From assembly GCF_026309355.1 (NCBI RefSeq), contig NZ_JAPJZK010000001.1:5786501-5850500 (forward strand): a stretch of DNA of 64,000 nucleotides, given 5' to 3'. The notes beneath the pieces are model-generated. The model made no database searches. It was given only the letters and a program-made list of their open reading frames with translations, and was not told the DNA's origin. Source of the DNA: Spartinivicinus marinus (GTDB lineage: Bacteria; Pseudomonadota; Gammaproteobacteria; Pseudomonadales; Zooshikellaceae). Positions 9,841 to 19,009 of this stretch are shown here, one piece after another. Each line of letters begins with the position of its first letter. The first letter of the stretch is position 1. A program made the position numbers and the translations under genes.

Positions 9841-9876
9841 CCCCCTCTCCCTCTGGGAGAGGGTTGGGGTGAGGGT
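9841..9876. repeat. REP-like palindrome CCCTCTCCC...GGGAGAGGG
   Basis: CCCTCTCCC and GGGAGAGGG form a tight hairpin of 8-9 bp, followed by TTGGGGTGAGGG, which can pair with other pyrimidine runs. It is a common bacterial extragenic palindrome style. It lies about 20 bases before the ATG of the 92-residue secreted protein, so it is probably in that gene's leader. Confidence 0.6.
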
Positions 9877-9895
9877 ATAATAAAAAGAGCGAAGC

Positions 9896-10174
9896 ATGAA
9901 AACTATTTTAACCAGTATTATCTTGATCAGTTTCATCGCAACCAGTTATGCAGGTGACCCCCCTGTACCAGCGGCAGCTGCCAAAACAAGTCCTGCAGGG
10001 TCTTCTCCAGTTGTGGTTCAAGATGACCGGATAGTCGAGATGTTAAAAAAATCCGGCAAAATATCACCCGATGCTAGCAAGGAAGATATACAACAAGCGA
10101 TACAGCAGTACTTAGAAAAAAGAGCTAAATTAAATCAAGCCAGAAAAAATAAACCGCCTAAAAAATCACCGTAG
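9896..10174 (+). CDS. Small exported protein resembling the N-terminal propeptide of M6 (InhA) proteases
   Basis: A 92-residue protein with a clear signal peptide (residues 1-19, cleavage after SYA). The mature part contains DRIVEMLKKSGKISPDAS and then EDIQQAIQQYLEKRAK. Both M6 proteases downstream carry the same pattern after their signal peptides: GITKLLKKTGRLNQDAS with AVLAYLKET, and KLISMLKKSGKIDQTAT with AVLKNYLQQR. So this gene encodes a stand-alone copy of the pro-region with no catalytic domain. The tail is Lys/Pro rich. It lies about 370 bases before the first protease on the same strand. A role as chaperone or inhibitor of these proteases in trans is inference; it could also be a remnant of a third protease gene. 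Confidence 0.75.
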   Translation: MKTILTSIILISFIATSYAGDPPVPAAAAKTSPAGSSPVVVQDDRIVEMLKKSGKISPDASKEDIQQAIQQYLEKRAKLNQARKNKPPKKSP

Positions 10175-10180
10175 TTTCCC

Positions 10181-10253
10181 TGTGGGGTCAAGTCTTACTT
10201 TACCACTTATTCTTTCGTATTTAGGAGTATCGTAATGCAGACCTGGCCCCAAA
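10181..10253. repeat. Inverted-repeat remnant TGGGGTCAAGTCT...AGACCTGGCCCCA
   Basis: The two ends are imperfect inverted copies of each other (13 bases) about 45 bases apart. This style of end sequence is common as an orphan extragenic element in gammaproteobacteria. The stretch 10254-10540 that follows holds no gene that I can support and forms the upstream region of the first M6 protease. Confidence 0.45.
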
Positions 10254-10540
10254 TGTTTACCCAGTACCAAAGCTAATAACCCAACCTTCACCGTTAAATA
10301 ACTGAACTTCAAAATTTACATTCAGACTATATAGTCGTATTTAACGATTCCTTTTTATTTACTTTTAGCGTCAGCTTATTTAAAACAACGTAATGACACT
10401 CTCAGCAAAGCGCTGCTTATGGTCATGAAATAACAAAACCGTTGTAAGCAACAGGGTGTTGTGTGCTGTTCCCTTCCCATAAAAAGCCCATTGAAGGGTA
10501 TAAATTCCTAATAATGAATAACAATAAATAAGGAGCTTGA

Positions 10541-12868
10541 ATGTTCAGACTGTCGTCTATTTCACTATTAGCGAGTAGTCTAATGGTGGGGGCTGCTTGT
10601 GCTGCTAGCCCTACACTGCCTCACTCCACTGCCGACTTAGCGATTGCTGACGAAGTGGGTATCACTAAACTATTAAAAAAAACCGGGCGTTTAAATCAGG
10701 ATGCAAGCCCCGCAGAAGCATCAAAAGCTGTACTAGCTTATTTAAAAGAAACAAAATCAAAAACCTTGCAAATGATACCTGGTGAATTGGATCGACAGGC
10801 ATTAACACGTCATAAGCAACGGTTAAAACAAGCTCAGCAATTTCAGTATCAACAAACCGGGCAATTGCCTACTTACCCAGGACAATTAAATAACCAACAA
10901 CAAACCCAACAATATCAAGGTAAAAAAACTCAAGATAAAGTGTTGGCATTATTAATTGAGTTTCCAGACTATAAACATAATGAAGTAGGTCCTGAGGATA
11001 CTGAGCGCTATTATCCTGATTATAATATTCCCCATTACACCCGACTGTTATTTTCTGATTCAGGTTATTCTGGACCAAACCAAGAAAAACTGATTTCCAT
11101 GCGTCAATATTATGAGCAGCAATCAGGCAACAGTTATAGTGTTGATGGCCAAGTCGTTGGTTGGTATATGGCCAAAAATCCCGCTAAATATTATGGTGAA
11201 GGCCGCCCTGATCCTAAAGTACCTGACTTGGTTAGAGAAGCGCTTGCCGCTGCTGCTCAAGACCCTAACATTGATTTAACCCAATTTGACCAAGAAGATC
11301 GCTATGACTATGACAATGATGGTGATTTACGTGAGCCCGATGGCATCATTGATCATTTGATGGTCTTTCACTCCAGTGTGGGGCAAGAAAGTGGCGGTGG
11401 TGATTTAGGGGAAAATGCTATTTGGTCACATCGTTCGAATTTACGTCAGGTTTATAAAATCCCTGGCTCTGAAATGTCTGCCTATGATTACACTATTCAA
11501 CCCATTGATGCCGCTGCTGGGGTATGTGCCCATGAATATGCCCATGACTTAGGTTTACCTGATGAATACGACACCCATCGTGATAGCAAAGGTGAGCCCA
11601 TTGCTTACTGGTCAATTATGTCCAGTGGTAGCCATGGCGGTAAAATCAGAGGTACAGAGCCTACTGGGTTTAGCCCTTGGGCACGACAGTATTTACAAGC
11701 GAATTTAGGAGGTAATTGGCTATCTGGTACTAGTGTTAACATGGATGAACTCAACCGTCGTGGTTTAACCTTTTTATTAGACCAGGCTAATGAGAAAGCG
11801 GAGTATCTTGATGTAGTAAGGGTAAATCTCCCTCCTGAAAAAGTCGTGGTTAATCAACCCTATCAAGGGGAAAAAGAATATTTCAGTGGTCGTGGGGATG
11901 AATTAAATCAGCTAATGAGTATTGAGCTGGATTTAACTACCGCTCAGGCCCCTGTGCTGGAGTTTAAAGCCTGGTATCAAATCGAGCAGGATTATGATTA
12001 TGCGAGGATCTTGGTTAATGGCACCCCTATTCCTGGTAATTTAACGACTCATGAAGATCCTCATGAGATTGGCCATGGCTGGGGCATTACTGGAAACTCT
12101 GATGGCTGGGTGGATGTTAGTTTTGATTTATCCAAATTCAGAGGCCATAAAATAACCTTAAGCTTTAACTATTTGACTGATGTAGGCACTTCTGAAGCTG
12201 GTTTTTATGTGGACGATATTACCATCATTGATAATGACCAGCTGCTACTGGAGGACAATGCTGAGGGTGACAGTGTCTTTACTATGCAGGGTTTTGCAGT
12301 AGACCCTGGTTACTTTATGGCTGATCAATACTATTTACTTGAATGGCGTAATCATGAAGGAGTTGACCAAGGCTTAAAGCATATTAATTTCAATCGTGAA
12401 TTAATGACTTACGACCCTGGGTTAGTGGTTTGGTTTGCTAATGATAAATACACAAATAACTGGGTAGGCGTACATCCAGGTGAAGGCTTTTTAGGTGTCG
12501 TGGATGCTGACCAATCTGTATTACGCTGGGAAAAAGAGTCTGATGCACAAGTGGCTTCTACTCGTTTTCAAATGAGAGATGCAGCCCTTAGTTTAACATG
12601 GCAGCAGTCACCACTGAATCTGACCTCAAGTGATGGTTATACATTACAAGATCATCAGCTTTATAATACGGCTACCTTCTTTGACTTATTTGATTATATG
12701 AATAAAGAAATACCTGATGCTGGTCGTATTTTACCAAAGTATGGACTATTGATTGAAGTCATTGATCAAGCAGAAGATATGAGTGCAGCGGCGATTAGAG
12801 TCAGTTATGGGTTAGACGATAATACAGCCCAACAAAATCAGCAAGAGATTCAGCAACAGTCATTATAA
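10541..12868 (+). CDS. Secreted M6 family metalloprotease, immune inhibitor A type (copy 1)
   Basis: A 775-residue secreted zinc protease. The signal peptide is residues 1-22. The propeptide follows (ITKLLKKTGRLNQDAS, AVLAYLKE). The catalytic domain holds the zinc motif HEYAHDLGLPDEYD with His331, Glu332 and His335, and an SIMSSGSHGG turn after it. An acidic DYDNDGDLREPDG stretch looks like a calcium loop. The later region (WYQIEQDYDYARILVN, YLTDVGTSEAGFYVDDI) resembles the immune-inhibitor-A C-terminal beta domains. Start ATG with AAGGAG eight bases upstream. Family members degrade host antimicrobial or matrix proteins; the role here is unknown. A close paralogue follows in tandem. A separate terminator suggests its own transcript. 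Confidence 0.93.
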   Translation: MFRLSSISLLASSLMVGAACAASPTLPHSTADLAIADEVGITKLLKKTGRLNQDASPAEASKAVLAYLKETKSKTLQMIPGELDRQALTRHKQRLKQAQQFQYQQTGQLPTYPGQLNNQQQTQQYQGKKTQDKVLALLIEFPDYKHNEVGPEDTERYYPDYNIPHYTRLLFSDSGYSGPNQEKLISMRQYYEQQSGNSYSVDGQVVGWYMAKNPAKYYGEGRPDPKVPDLVREALAAAAQDPNIDLTQFDQEDRYDYDNDGDLREPDGIIDHLMVFHSSVGQESGGGDLGENAIWSHRSNLRQVYKIPGSEMSAYDYTIQPIDAAAGVCAHEYAHDLGLPDEYDTHRDSKGEPIAYWSIMSSGSHGGKIRGTEPTGFSPWARQYLQANLGGNWLSGTSVNMDELNRRGLTFLLDQANEKAEYLDVVRVNLPPEKVVVNQPYQGEKEYFSGRGDELNQLMSIELDLTTAQAPVLEFKAWYQIEQDYDYARILVNGTPIPGNLTTHEDPHEIGHGWGITGNSDGWVDVSFDLSKFRGHKITLSFNYLTDVGTSEAGFYVDDITIIDNDQLLLEDNAEGDSVFTMQGFAVDPGYFMADQYYLLEWRNHEGVDQGLKHINFNRELMTYDPGLVVWFANDKYTNNWVGVHPGEGFLGVVDADQSVLRWEKESDAQVASTRFQMRDAALSLTWQQSPLNLTSSDGYTLQDHQLYNTATFFDLFDYMNKEIPDAGRILPKYGLLIEVIDQAEDMSAAAIRVSYGLDDNTAQQNQQEIQQQSL

Positions 12869-12899
12869 ATAGTAATCTGAGTACTTAAAAACCGTCGTA

Positions 12900-12934
12900 A
12901 AATAAAGCATCCTTTGAGGCTGCTTTATTTTTTT
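12900..12934 (+). terminator. Rho-independent terminator after M6 protease copy 1
   Basis: AAATAAAGCA (12900-12909) pairs with TGCTTTATTT (12921-12930) around an 11-base loop and runs into a T-tract. It lies 31 bases after the stop codon. Confidence 0.85.
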
Positions 12935-13373
12935 CTAAATTTCAATTATCTAAAATAAAAATACGACTAAATAGTCACAATAGCTTTCTTTTTAAACTAT
13001 TTTTAAAAAAAATAGTTTTTTTTGTAGAGAGCTTTACTACTTTAGGTTAATTGACGAAGGCTACTTTTAATCAAATCAAGTAACTCCTTACCGTAAGAGC
13101 AAATAATATAAATATATAGAAATAATTGATTACAATTGCCCGACAATAGTTAACTAATGTAAATTCGTGTTACTTTTTGCTTGAGTTTTATATCTTTATT
13201 TTGCTATAACCTAACAGGTCGGTTAAAGCGACTGTTTAAACTGTGGTATTACTAACCGCAAAGGGTATAACAGCATAAGAAAAATCCTGACTTGAGACTA
13301 CTCAAGCCCTAAATAATCTGCGGTATACCCGATCCCACCGATATACAATAAAAACACATTAGGAGGTTTTAAC
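12935..13373 (+). other. Intergenic region upstream of M6 protease copy 2
   Basis: About 440 bases without a gene. The first half is very AT-rich (runs of A and T near 13010). At 13291-13306 CTTGAG and CTCAAG form a small hairpin, and CCGCAAAGGGTAT near 13256 is loosely mirrored by TGCGGTATACCC near 13319. A strong ribosome site (AGGAGG) lies just before the GTG start at 13374. No promoter was assigned with confidence. Confidence 0.5.
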
Positions 13374-15719
13374 GTGTCTTATAAGCGAGTATTTGCTGCT
13401 TCGGCAGTAGGCACGCTATTGGCTAGCTCGTTGAGTTTTGCCGCGCCCTTTGACAATGGCCAACCATTTGATATGCCGCTAGCTAATGAGGAGAAGCTCA
13501 TTAGCATGTTAAAAAAATCGGGTAAAATCGATCAAACAGCCACTAACCAAGAAGCAAAAGCTGTTTTAAAAAACTATTTACAACAACGACAAGCGCAGCA
13601 TACTGCTCAATCTGGAGAGCTAGCACAACAGGCAGCACAATTACAAAAACAGCAAAAGCATCATCTGCAGGTATTTGACTTTAAGGATTTTCACCAACAC
13701 TTCCCAAGCAAAAACTTACATTCTATTCAATTGGAGCAATATAAAGGGGGCACTCGCACCGATAAAGTATTAGCGGTTTTGGTAGAATTTCCTGACTATA
13801 AACATAATGACGTAGGCCCTGAAGATACTGATATGTATTATGAGGACTATACCGGGGACCATTATCAGCGGTTATTGTTTTCTGGTACTGGTTATACAGG
13901 CCCTAATGGTAAAAACTTAATTTCCATGCGCCAATTTTATGAGCAGCAATCAGGCGGCAGTTATAGTGTTAAAGGTAACGTAGCTGGCTGGTATATGGCT
14001 AAAGAGTCTGCTCGCTATTATGGGGATAATGAAAACGAGCCACTCGTGCGAGAACTCGTGAGAGAAGCATTAGAAGCTGCAGCAAAAGACCCTAATATCG
14101 ATCTGAGTGAGTTCGATCAGGAAGACCGTTACGATTATGATAATGATGGTAATTTTCGTGAGCCTGATGGAGTCGTAGATCATTTAATGATTTTCCATTC
14201 CAGTGTAGGTGAAGAAGCAGGTGGTGGTGATTTAGGCGAAGATGCTATTTGGTCACATCGTTGGAATTTAGGTAAGATTTTTAAAATTCCAGGTACCTCC
14301 AGTGACGTGGATCGTTTTGAAGGCATGATGGCTGCCTATGATTACACCATTCAACCGATTGATGCCGCTGCTGGGGTATGTGCCCATGAATATGGTCATG
14401 ATTTAGGCTTGCCTGATGAATACGACACGCGCTATACCGGTAAAGGAGAGCCTGTTTCTTATTGGTCTGTCATGTCCAGTGGCAGTTGGGCGGGCTTAAT
14501 TCCCGGCACAGAGCCCACTGGTTTCAGTGCATGGGCAAAACAATTTTTACAAGCTAACATGCCCATGAGCAACTGGCTACATGGTAAAAAGGTTGATCTG
14601 GATGATATATCGGTTTGGGGAAATGCCTATTATTTAGATCAGGCCAACGATAAAGGCTCCAATAATGATGTGGTGCGAATTAACCTGCCGCAAAAAAAGG
14701 TGCTGGTGAACAAGCCTGCTGAAGGTCAGTATGAATACTTTGGTGGTAAGGCTGATGATCTGAATAACCTAATGACAGTTGAGTTGGATCTAACCAAAAC
14801 CAAAGCACCTGTTTTATTATTTAAAACCTGGTATCAAATTGAAGAAGATTACGACTATGGTCGGGTGTTGGTTAATGGTAAGCCAGTTCCTGGTAATCTA
14901 ACTACATTTGAAGACCCTAATGAAATTGGTCATGGCCATGGAATTACAGGGCACTCAGATGGTTGGGTAAATGCTAAATTTGACTTACGTGAATTTGCTG
15001 GCCAATCCATTAGTCTTAGCTTCAACTATTTAACTGATGCAGGTACCACTGAAGCGGGCTTTTATATTGACCAAATCGAAGTCAAAGATGGTGGTAGATT
15101 ATTATTCAGTGACAATGCTGAAGGTGATGTACCCTTTACCTTAGCTGGCTTTACTGTCGATCCTGGTTATCTTATGGCTGATCACTATTACTTATTAGAG
15201 TGGCGTAACCATGCAGGTGTCGATGTGGGTTTGAAGCATATTAACCGTAAAGATAACCTGATGGTATTTGATCCAGGCTTAGTCGTTTGGTATGTCGATG
15301 ATAGTTATACCGATAATTGGGTCGGTATACATCCAGGTGAAGGCTTCCTGGGCGTGGTTGACTCTGATCAAAGCCCTGTTCGTTGGGATGATAATGAGGT
15401 TGCTGAAACGCGTTATCAAGTCAGAGATGCTGCATTTAGCATGAACTGGTACCAGACCCCATTAAAAATTGAAATTGATGACCGGGTACTTACCGATAGC
15501 CAACTGTATAATGTCAGTACTTTCTTTGATTTATTTAACTATGTACACGACGATATTCCCGATGCAGGCCGGAAACTGCCAAAGCATGGGTTATTAATTG
15601 AAGTGAATGGACAAAGTGAAGATATGACTGTGGGTCGGGTATTGGTTTCCACTCCCTTTAGAGGTGCTGGGCGAGATCCTTTTCAGTGGTTAGGAAAAGG
15701 TTGGCTAGAGCAGTTCTAA
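13374..15719 (+). CDS. Secreted M6 family metalloprotease, immune inhibitor A type (copy 2)
   Basis: A 781-residue paralogue of the preceding protease. It starts at GTG with a perfect AGGAGG eight bases upstream. Signal peptide about residues 1-23. Propeptide with KLISMLKKSGKIDQTAT and AVLKNYLQQR. Zinc motif HEYGHDLGLPDEYD with His338, Glu339 and His342, and an acidic DYDNDGNFREPDG loop. The catalytic and C-terminal halves align with copy 1 almost throughout, for example WAKQFLQANMP, WYQIEEDYDYGRVLVN and GVDVGLKHINRKDN. The extreme C-terminus differs (FRGAGRDPFQWLGKGWLEQF, versus a Gln-rich tail in copy 1). Tandem duplication is likely; separate promoters are suggested by the spacing and terminators. 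Confidence 0.93.
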   Translation: MSYKRVFAASAVGTLLASSLSFAAPFDNGQPFDMPLANEEKLISMLKKSGKIDQTATNQEAKAVLKNYLQQRQAQHTAQSGELAQQAAQLQKQQKHHLQVFDFKDFHQHFPSKNLHSIQLEQYKGGTRTDKVLAVLVEFPDYKHNDVGPEDTDMYYEDYTGDHYQRLLFSGTGYTGPNGKNLISMRQFYEQQSGGSYSVKGNVAGWYMAKESARYYGDNENEPLVRELVREALEAAAKDPNIDLSEFDQEDRYDYDNDGNFREPDGVVDHLMIFHSSVGEEAGGGDLGEDAIWSHRWNLGKIFKIPGTSSDVDRFEGMMAAYDYTIQPIDAAAGVCAHEYGHDLGLPDEYDTRYTGKGEPVSYWSVMSSGSWAGLIPGTEPTGFSAWAKQFLQANMPMSNWLHGKKVDLDDISVWGNAYYLDQANDKGSNNDVVRINLPQKKVLVNKPAEGQYEYFGGKADDLNNLMTVELDLTKTKAPVLLFKTWYQIEEDYDYGRVLVNGKPVPGNLTTFEDPNEIGHGHGITGHSDGWVNAKFDLREFAGQSISLSFNYLTDAGTTEAGFYIDQIEVKDGGRLLFSDNAEGDVPFTLAGFTVDPGYLMADHYYLLEWRNHAGVDVGLKHINRKDNLMVFDPGLVVWYVDDSYTDNWVGIHPGEGFLGVVDSDQSPVRWDDNEVAETRYQVRDAAFSMNWYQTPLKIEIDDRVLTDSQLYNVSTFFDLFNYVHDDIPDAGRKLPKHGLLIEVNGQSEDMTVGRVLVSTPFRGAGRDPFQWLGKGWLEQF

Positions 15720-15744
15720 CCTAATATTCACCAAAAATGCAATT

Positions 15745-15772
15745 AAAAAAACCACCTACGGGTGGTTTTTTT
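15745..15772 (+). terminator. Rho-independent terminator after M6 protease copy 2
   Basis: ACCACC and GGTGGT form a perfect stem around TACG, flanked by an A-run before and a seven-base T-run after, 25 bases downstream of the stop. Confidence 0.9.
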
Positions 15773-15820
15773 AATTGAAAAAGGAAATTAAATTGTCATG
15801 TTTTATAAAAAAGACGCTTT

Positions 15821-15948
15821 TATACCCAAAGCGTAGGGTTTTTAGGGGCGGCCGTCGAGCAGCGAAGCCCCATGAGCCTATAAATAATAGGTGATTGGGG
15901 TGAGATGCGATGACAACAAAGCCTAAACATTATTCGCGAAGGGTATAT
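15821..15948. repeat. Full-length member of the TATACCC interspersed repeat (MITE-like, about 128 bp)
   Basis: The left end TATACCCAAAGCGTAGGGTT and the right end TTATTCGCGAAGGGTATAT are imperfect inverted copies, and each borders a TTTAGG/CCTAAA box. Inside are CGGCCGTCGAGC and GAAGCCCCATGAGCC, with GGTGATTGGGGTGAG able to fold back on the second. Related copies occur at 9092, 19010, 39139, 40997, 42843 and 50189. It encodes nothing. Confidence 0.7.
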
Positions 15949-16069
15949 ATTGAAAAACTGACCTGTTTTATTATGAGGTGATTGGTTGCATAGGGCGGCT
16001 TCGGTAACTACAGTTAAGCTAGAGTCAAACAGTCACAACCGCCAATGAACCGTCAATAAAATTAATACC

Positions 16070-17179
16070 ATGAGCAGTTTTACTTGTGATAGCTTTACCT
16101 CACTTGACCAAGAAGTTATTGATGACTTCTACACCTGCTTTCGTGAAACTATAGAAGAAATAGAAGCCTGCTGTGGTCGCTTAGACACTGATAATGACTC
16201 TTCCGATGTTCATGATTTATTCCGGTCTATGCACTCATTGAAAGGGAATTGCCGGATGGTGTTTTTGGATCCACTGGTTGATGCTACCCATAAACTAGAA
16301 GAAATTGTTTCTGATATTCGTGATGAGCTTTACCCCTATGAACCACTGTTTGGTGAGTTTATTCTTGTTATTGTTGGAAAAATAGACCTATTAATTCAGC
16401 AGTTACTCAATCAAGGAGAAGCAGACCAAGAGTTACTGGATAATGTGGAAGACTACATTGTTCAAGTGAAAGAGGCAGAAACCACTGAGCGTATAGACAT
16501 AGTTAATTCAATTTTGAATAAACTGGCTGGCGCTCAAGTTGAAGGACCAAGCGAAGAACCTGCTGAAACACCAGCTATAGCCGAAGCTCCTCCACCACAA
16601 CCAACTAAATTGAGTGATCTTGATTTTTTCTATAGTTTGGCAGTGAAATTGGATGCTTTAAATTTATTTAATCGGGATCGAGTCGCTGAAGTTGCTAAAT
16701 TGTGCGAGCAAATAAACCAGGAATTAAACAGCCCTGTTGATAGTAAACAATTAACTGCTGCAGTGTATTTACATGACTTGGGTATGGCCTTTGTGCCTAA
16801 ACAAATTCTTCATAAACAAGGCGTATATACTAAGGTGGAACAAGCACAATTTCTTGATCATGTGAGAATTGGTGCAGAAGTTCTAAGCCGAGTTCCTAAC
16901 TGGGAGCAAGCGGCTAATATGGTAGAGCAGCACCACTGCCACTTTGATGGTACGGGACACCCAGTAGGCTTATCAGGGGAAGATATTTGCCCTGGTGCTC
17001 GAATTATATTTGTTGTAGATACTTACGAAACAGTCATTAATGAGCATCGTGACGATAAAAGCTTCAGGCGTACTTTATTACGAGCCGTGACAGAAATAAA
17101 TAGTAACAGCGGCTCGTTATTTGATCCTAAAGTGGTCGAAGCATTTAATGTGGTCGTTAGACAGCGTTATGTCGCTTAA
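16070..17179 (+). CDS. HPt domain fused to an HD-GYP-like domain with a GHP variant motif
   Basis: A 369-residue signalling protein. Residues about 10-125 form a histidine phosphotransfer domain with the phospho-acceptor motif SMHSLKGN (His55). A Pro/Glu/Ala linker (about 160-183) leads to an HD-type phosphohydrolase domain: HDLGMAFVPKQIL (His235, Asp236), DHVRIGAEVL, EQHHCHFDGTGHPVGLSGEDI and GARIIFVVDTYE. The layout matches HD-GYP cyclic-di-GMP phosphodiesterases, but the hallmark Gly-Tyr-Pro is Gly-His-Pro (about 296-298). It probably takes a phosphate from a two-component relay and controls its output domain; activity on cyclic di-GMP is inferred, not shown. No cognate kinase is adjacent. 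The start ATG lacks a strong ribosome site. Confidence 0.8.
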   Translation: MSSFTCDSFTSLDQEVIDDFYTCFRETIEEIEACCGRLDTDNDSSDVHDLFRSMHSLKGNCRMVFLDPLVDATHKLEEIVSDIRDELYPYEPLFGEFILVIVGKIDLLIQQLLNQGEADQELLDNVEDYIVQVKEAETTERIDIVNSILNKLAGAQVEGPSEEPAETPAIAEAPPPQPTKLSDLDFFYSLAVKLDALNLFNRDRVAEVAKLCEQINQELNSPVDSKQLTAAVYLHDLGMAFVPKQILHKQGVYTKVEQAQFLDHVRIGAEVLSRVPNWEQAANMVEQHHCHFDGTGHPVGLSGEDICPGARIIFVVDTYETVINEHRDDKSFRRTLLRAVTEINSNSGSLFDPKVVEAFNVVVRQRYVA

Positions 17180-17228
17180 ATAAACCATTAACCAAGGATA
17201 CTGCTAGCGTAGCAATTGCTCTGTAGGA

Positions 17229-17540
17229 TTAGCGACTTAGCTCCGGTGTCAGTGCCTGTTGCTCTTGAGCCGTTAGTTGTTTGCCAAATAACCAAGCAAA
17301 GATAACAATTAAGAAATCTAGCGCTGCAGTGAATAGCATACCAATAATACTTTGAATGGAGTCGTATTTCTCTGCGTAAATGTAAAGTCCAATATTAGCA
17401 ATGCCAAATAGTAGCCAGGTGGTCTTGCTAACCCCTGCTCCACTACGGTTTTTCAACACCACCCAAAGCTGTAAAAAAGTCGCGACCGGGAAAACTATTG
17501 CGGGTAACCAGCCAGCTATTTCTAAGATAAATGATGGCAT
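17229..17540 (-). CDS. Small membrane protein, PQ-loop/SemiSWEET-like
   Basis: About 103 residues with three hydrophobic helices (PAIVFPVATFLQLWVVL, TTWLLFGIANIGLYIY, IGMLFTAALDFLIVIFAWLF), the size and layout of bacterial SemiSWEET or PQ-loop half-transporters. The segment VSKTTWLLFGIANIG fits the second-helix region of that fold. The start is the ATG at 17540, with AGAGG six bases upstream; a TTG-type extension to 17573 would begin inside a tandem repeat. It is convergent with the HPt-HD gene. Transport of small sugars is possible for the family but not shown here. Confidence 0.6.
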   Translation of the reverse strand: MPSFILEIAGWLPAIVFPVATFLQLWVVLKNRSGAGVSKTTWLLFGIANIGLYIYAEKYDSIQSIIGMLFTAALDFLIVIFAWLFGKQLTAQEQQALTPELSR

Positions 17541-17562
17541 TCTCAACCTCTGTAACTGACAA

Positions 17563-17608
17563 AATTGATACAACTAACAATTGATACAGCTAACAATTGA
17601 TACAACTA
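17563..17608. repeat. Three tandem copies of a 16-bp unit
   Basis: AATTGATACAACTAAC at 17563-17578, the same with one change at 17579-17594, and a 14-base partial copy at 17595-17608. Two copies of GGTATACAG follow within 25 bases. The array lies in the promoter region of the small membrane protein gene. Confidence 0.85.
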
Positions 17609-17867
17609 TAGGTATACAGTTCTTGGTATACAGCTATCTTGTTTTGGTGTTCTAGCCATATGCAAACAGTGACCATTATATAACAGATGCTCCGGAAGTT
17701 GTCCATATGGTCAAATTGTGTTTGTGAGATTTAGGTGATTAACCAATGAGGTTGTTAGTTACTACATATTGTTTTATTGACAAGGCTGATGCTATATTCT
17801 TCGGACAAACAAAACAGCCATTGTATTGACTAGGCTAAACAACAGTCTTCAATAAAAATAATAAACA

Positions 17868-18965
17868 ATGAAAAGATGTTTTCTATTTAACCGCTATTAT
17901 GGCTGGGGAATAATTGCTATTACACTGGCTACCATTTGGCAAACCACAGCTTTCCAGCAACCGTTCCTTGCTTCACAGAACGTGAGATCACCTGCTCAAA
18001 TTAATTCTTCTGTGACTAATACTCAAATTAAGTCAGTTTTAAAACATCAGTCTACCCCTACTTCGCTTACTGAGGCTAGTCTTCCCCGTTCTTTGCAACA
18101 TACTGCTGTTGATGGCTATTTCCCTGTGGATGAAAATGGTCATTTGATTACAGCTCAGGCAGTGAAAGAGCGGTTTGATTATTTTTTATCAGTGCTTGGC
18201 GAGGAAGGTATTGATCAAGTAATTGTCAGAATTAAAGCTGATATAAAGCAACAACTGACATCACCTGCCAAAGAGGAAGCTTTGTATTTACTGAGCCGCT
18301 ACCTGGATTATAAAACGGCTCTGGCAGATTATGAGCAGTTATTGACCAATAGTTTGGTAGACCAGCAGCCAATGTTGCAATTGTTTCAACAGCATCGAGT
18401 AATGCTCAACTCCCTTAGACAGCAATTTTTCTCGCCTGCAACAGTTGATGCATTTTTTGGTTTTGACCAGCAATATAATGATTGGGTTAATCAACGTCTA
18501 TCTATCAACAGTGATACTACGCTGTCAACACAGGAAAAAGCTGCCGCGCTGGAGCAACTGAATGCATCACTTGCAACTGATTTCCAGGCAATATTTACTC
18601 CAGATCTACAGGAAACTCAACTACAGTCAATAACTGACGAATTACAACAACAAGGGGCCACAGAAGAGGTTATTCATACGGCAAGAGTTGAAATAGTAGG
18701 TGAAGCTACCGCTGCTCGACTAGCTAACCTGGATCAAACAAAAATGCATTGGCAACAACGACTACAACAGTTTCGACAAGCTTACCAAGCAATTGCAACA
18801 CAACAACACTCTCAGGCAGAGTTTCAACTTGCTGTCAAAACACTATTAAATCAGCAGTTTTCAGCTCAAGAACAGCTGCGTATAAAAACCCTTGAGAAAT
18901 TACCTGATACGCTATTTACTACACCAACTAACTCAATAAGTAGTCTGTTAAACGATAAAAAGTAG
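17868..18965 (+). CDS. lifO: Lipase-specific foldase (lipase chaperone, LifO/LipB family)
   Basis: A membrane-anchored steric chaperone that folds secreted lipase in the periplasm. The 365-residue product has an N-terminal transmembrane anchor (about residues 12-29), a variable Ser/Thr/Gln-rich linker (about 30-85), the foldase signature RFDYFLSVLGEEG and then a long helical Gln-rich domain with pairs such as YLDYKTAL and LEQLNASLATDF. This is the usual Lif architecture. A lipase gene of the matching family lies about 600 bases downstream on the same strand. In most genomes the lipase precedes its foldase without a gap, so the reversed, separated order is unusual. Confidence 0.88.
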   Translation: MKRCFLFNRYYGWGIIAITLATIWQTTAFQQPFLASQNVRSPAQINSSVTNTQIKSVLKHQSTPTSLTEASLPRSLQHTAVDGYFPVDENGHLITAQAVKERFDYFLSVLGEEGIDQVIVRIKADIKQQLTSPAKEEALYLLSRYLDYKTALADYEQLLTNSLVDQQPMLQLFQQHRVMLNSLRQQFFSPATVDAFFGFDQQYNDWVNQRLSINSDTTLSTQEKAAALEQLNASLATDFQAIFTPDLQETQLQSITDELQQQGATEEVIHTARVEIVGEATAARLANLDQTKMHWQQRLQQFRQAYQAIATQQHSQAEFQLAVKTLLNQQFSAQEQLRIKTLEKLPDTLFTTPTNSISSLLNDKK

Positions 18966-19009
18966 TAAGCGTTTGGCATAAAACAGCTCCGCTCCAAGCC
19001 ATTAAAATA

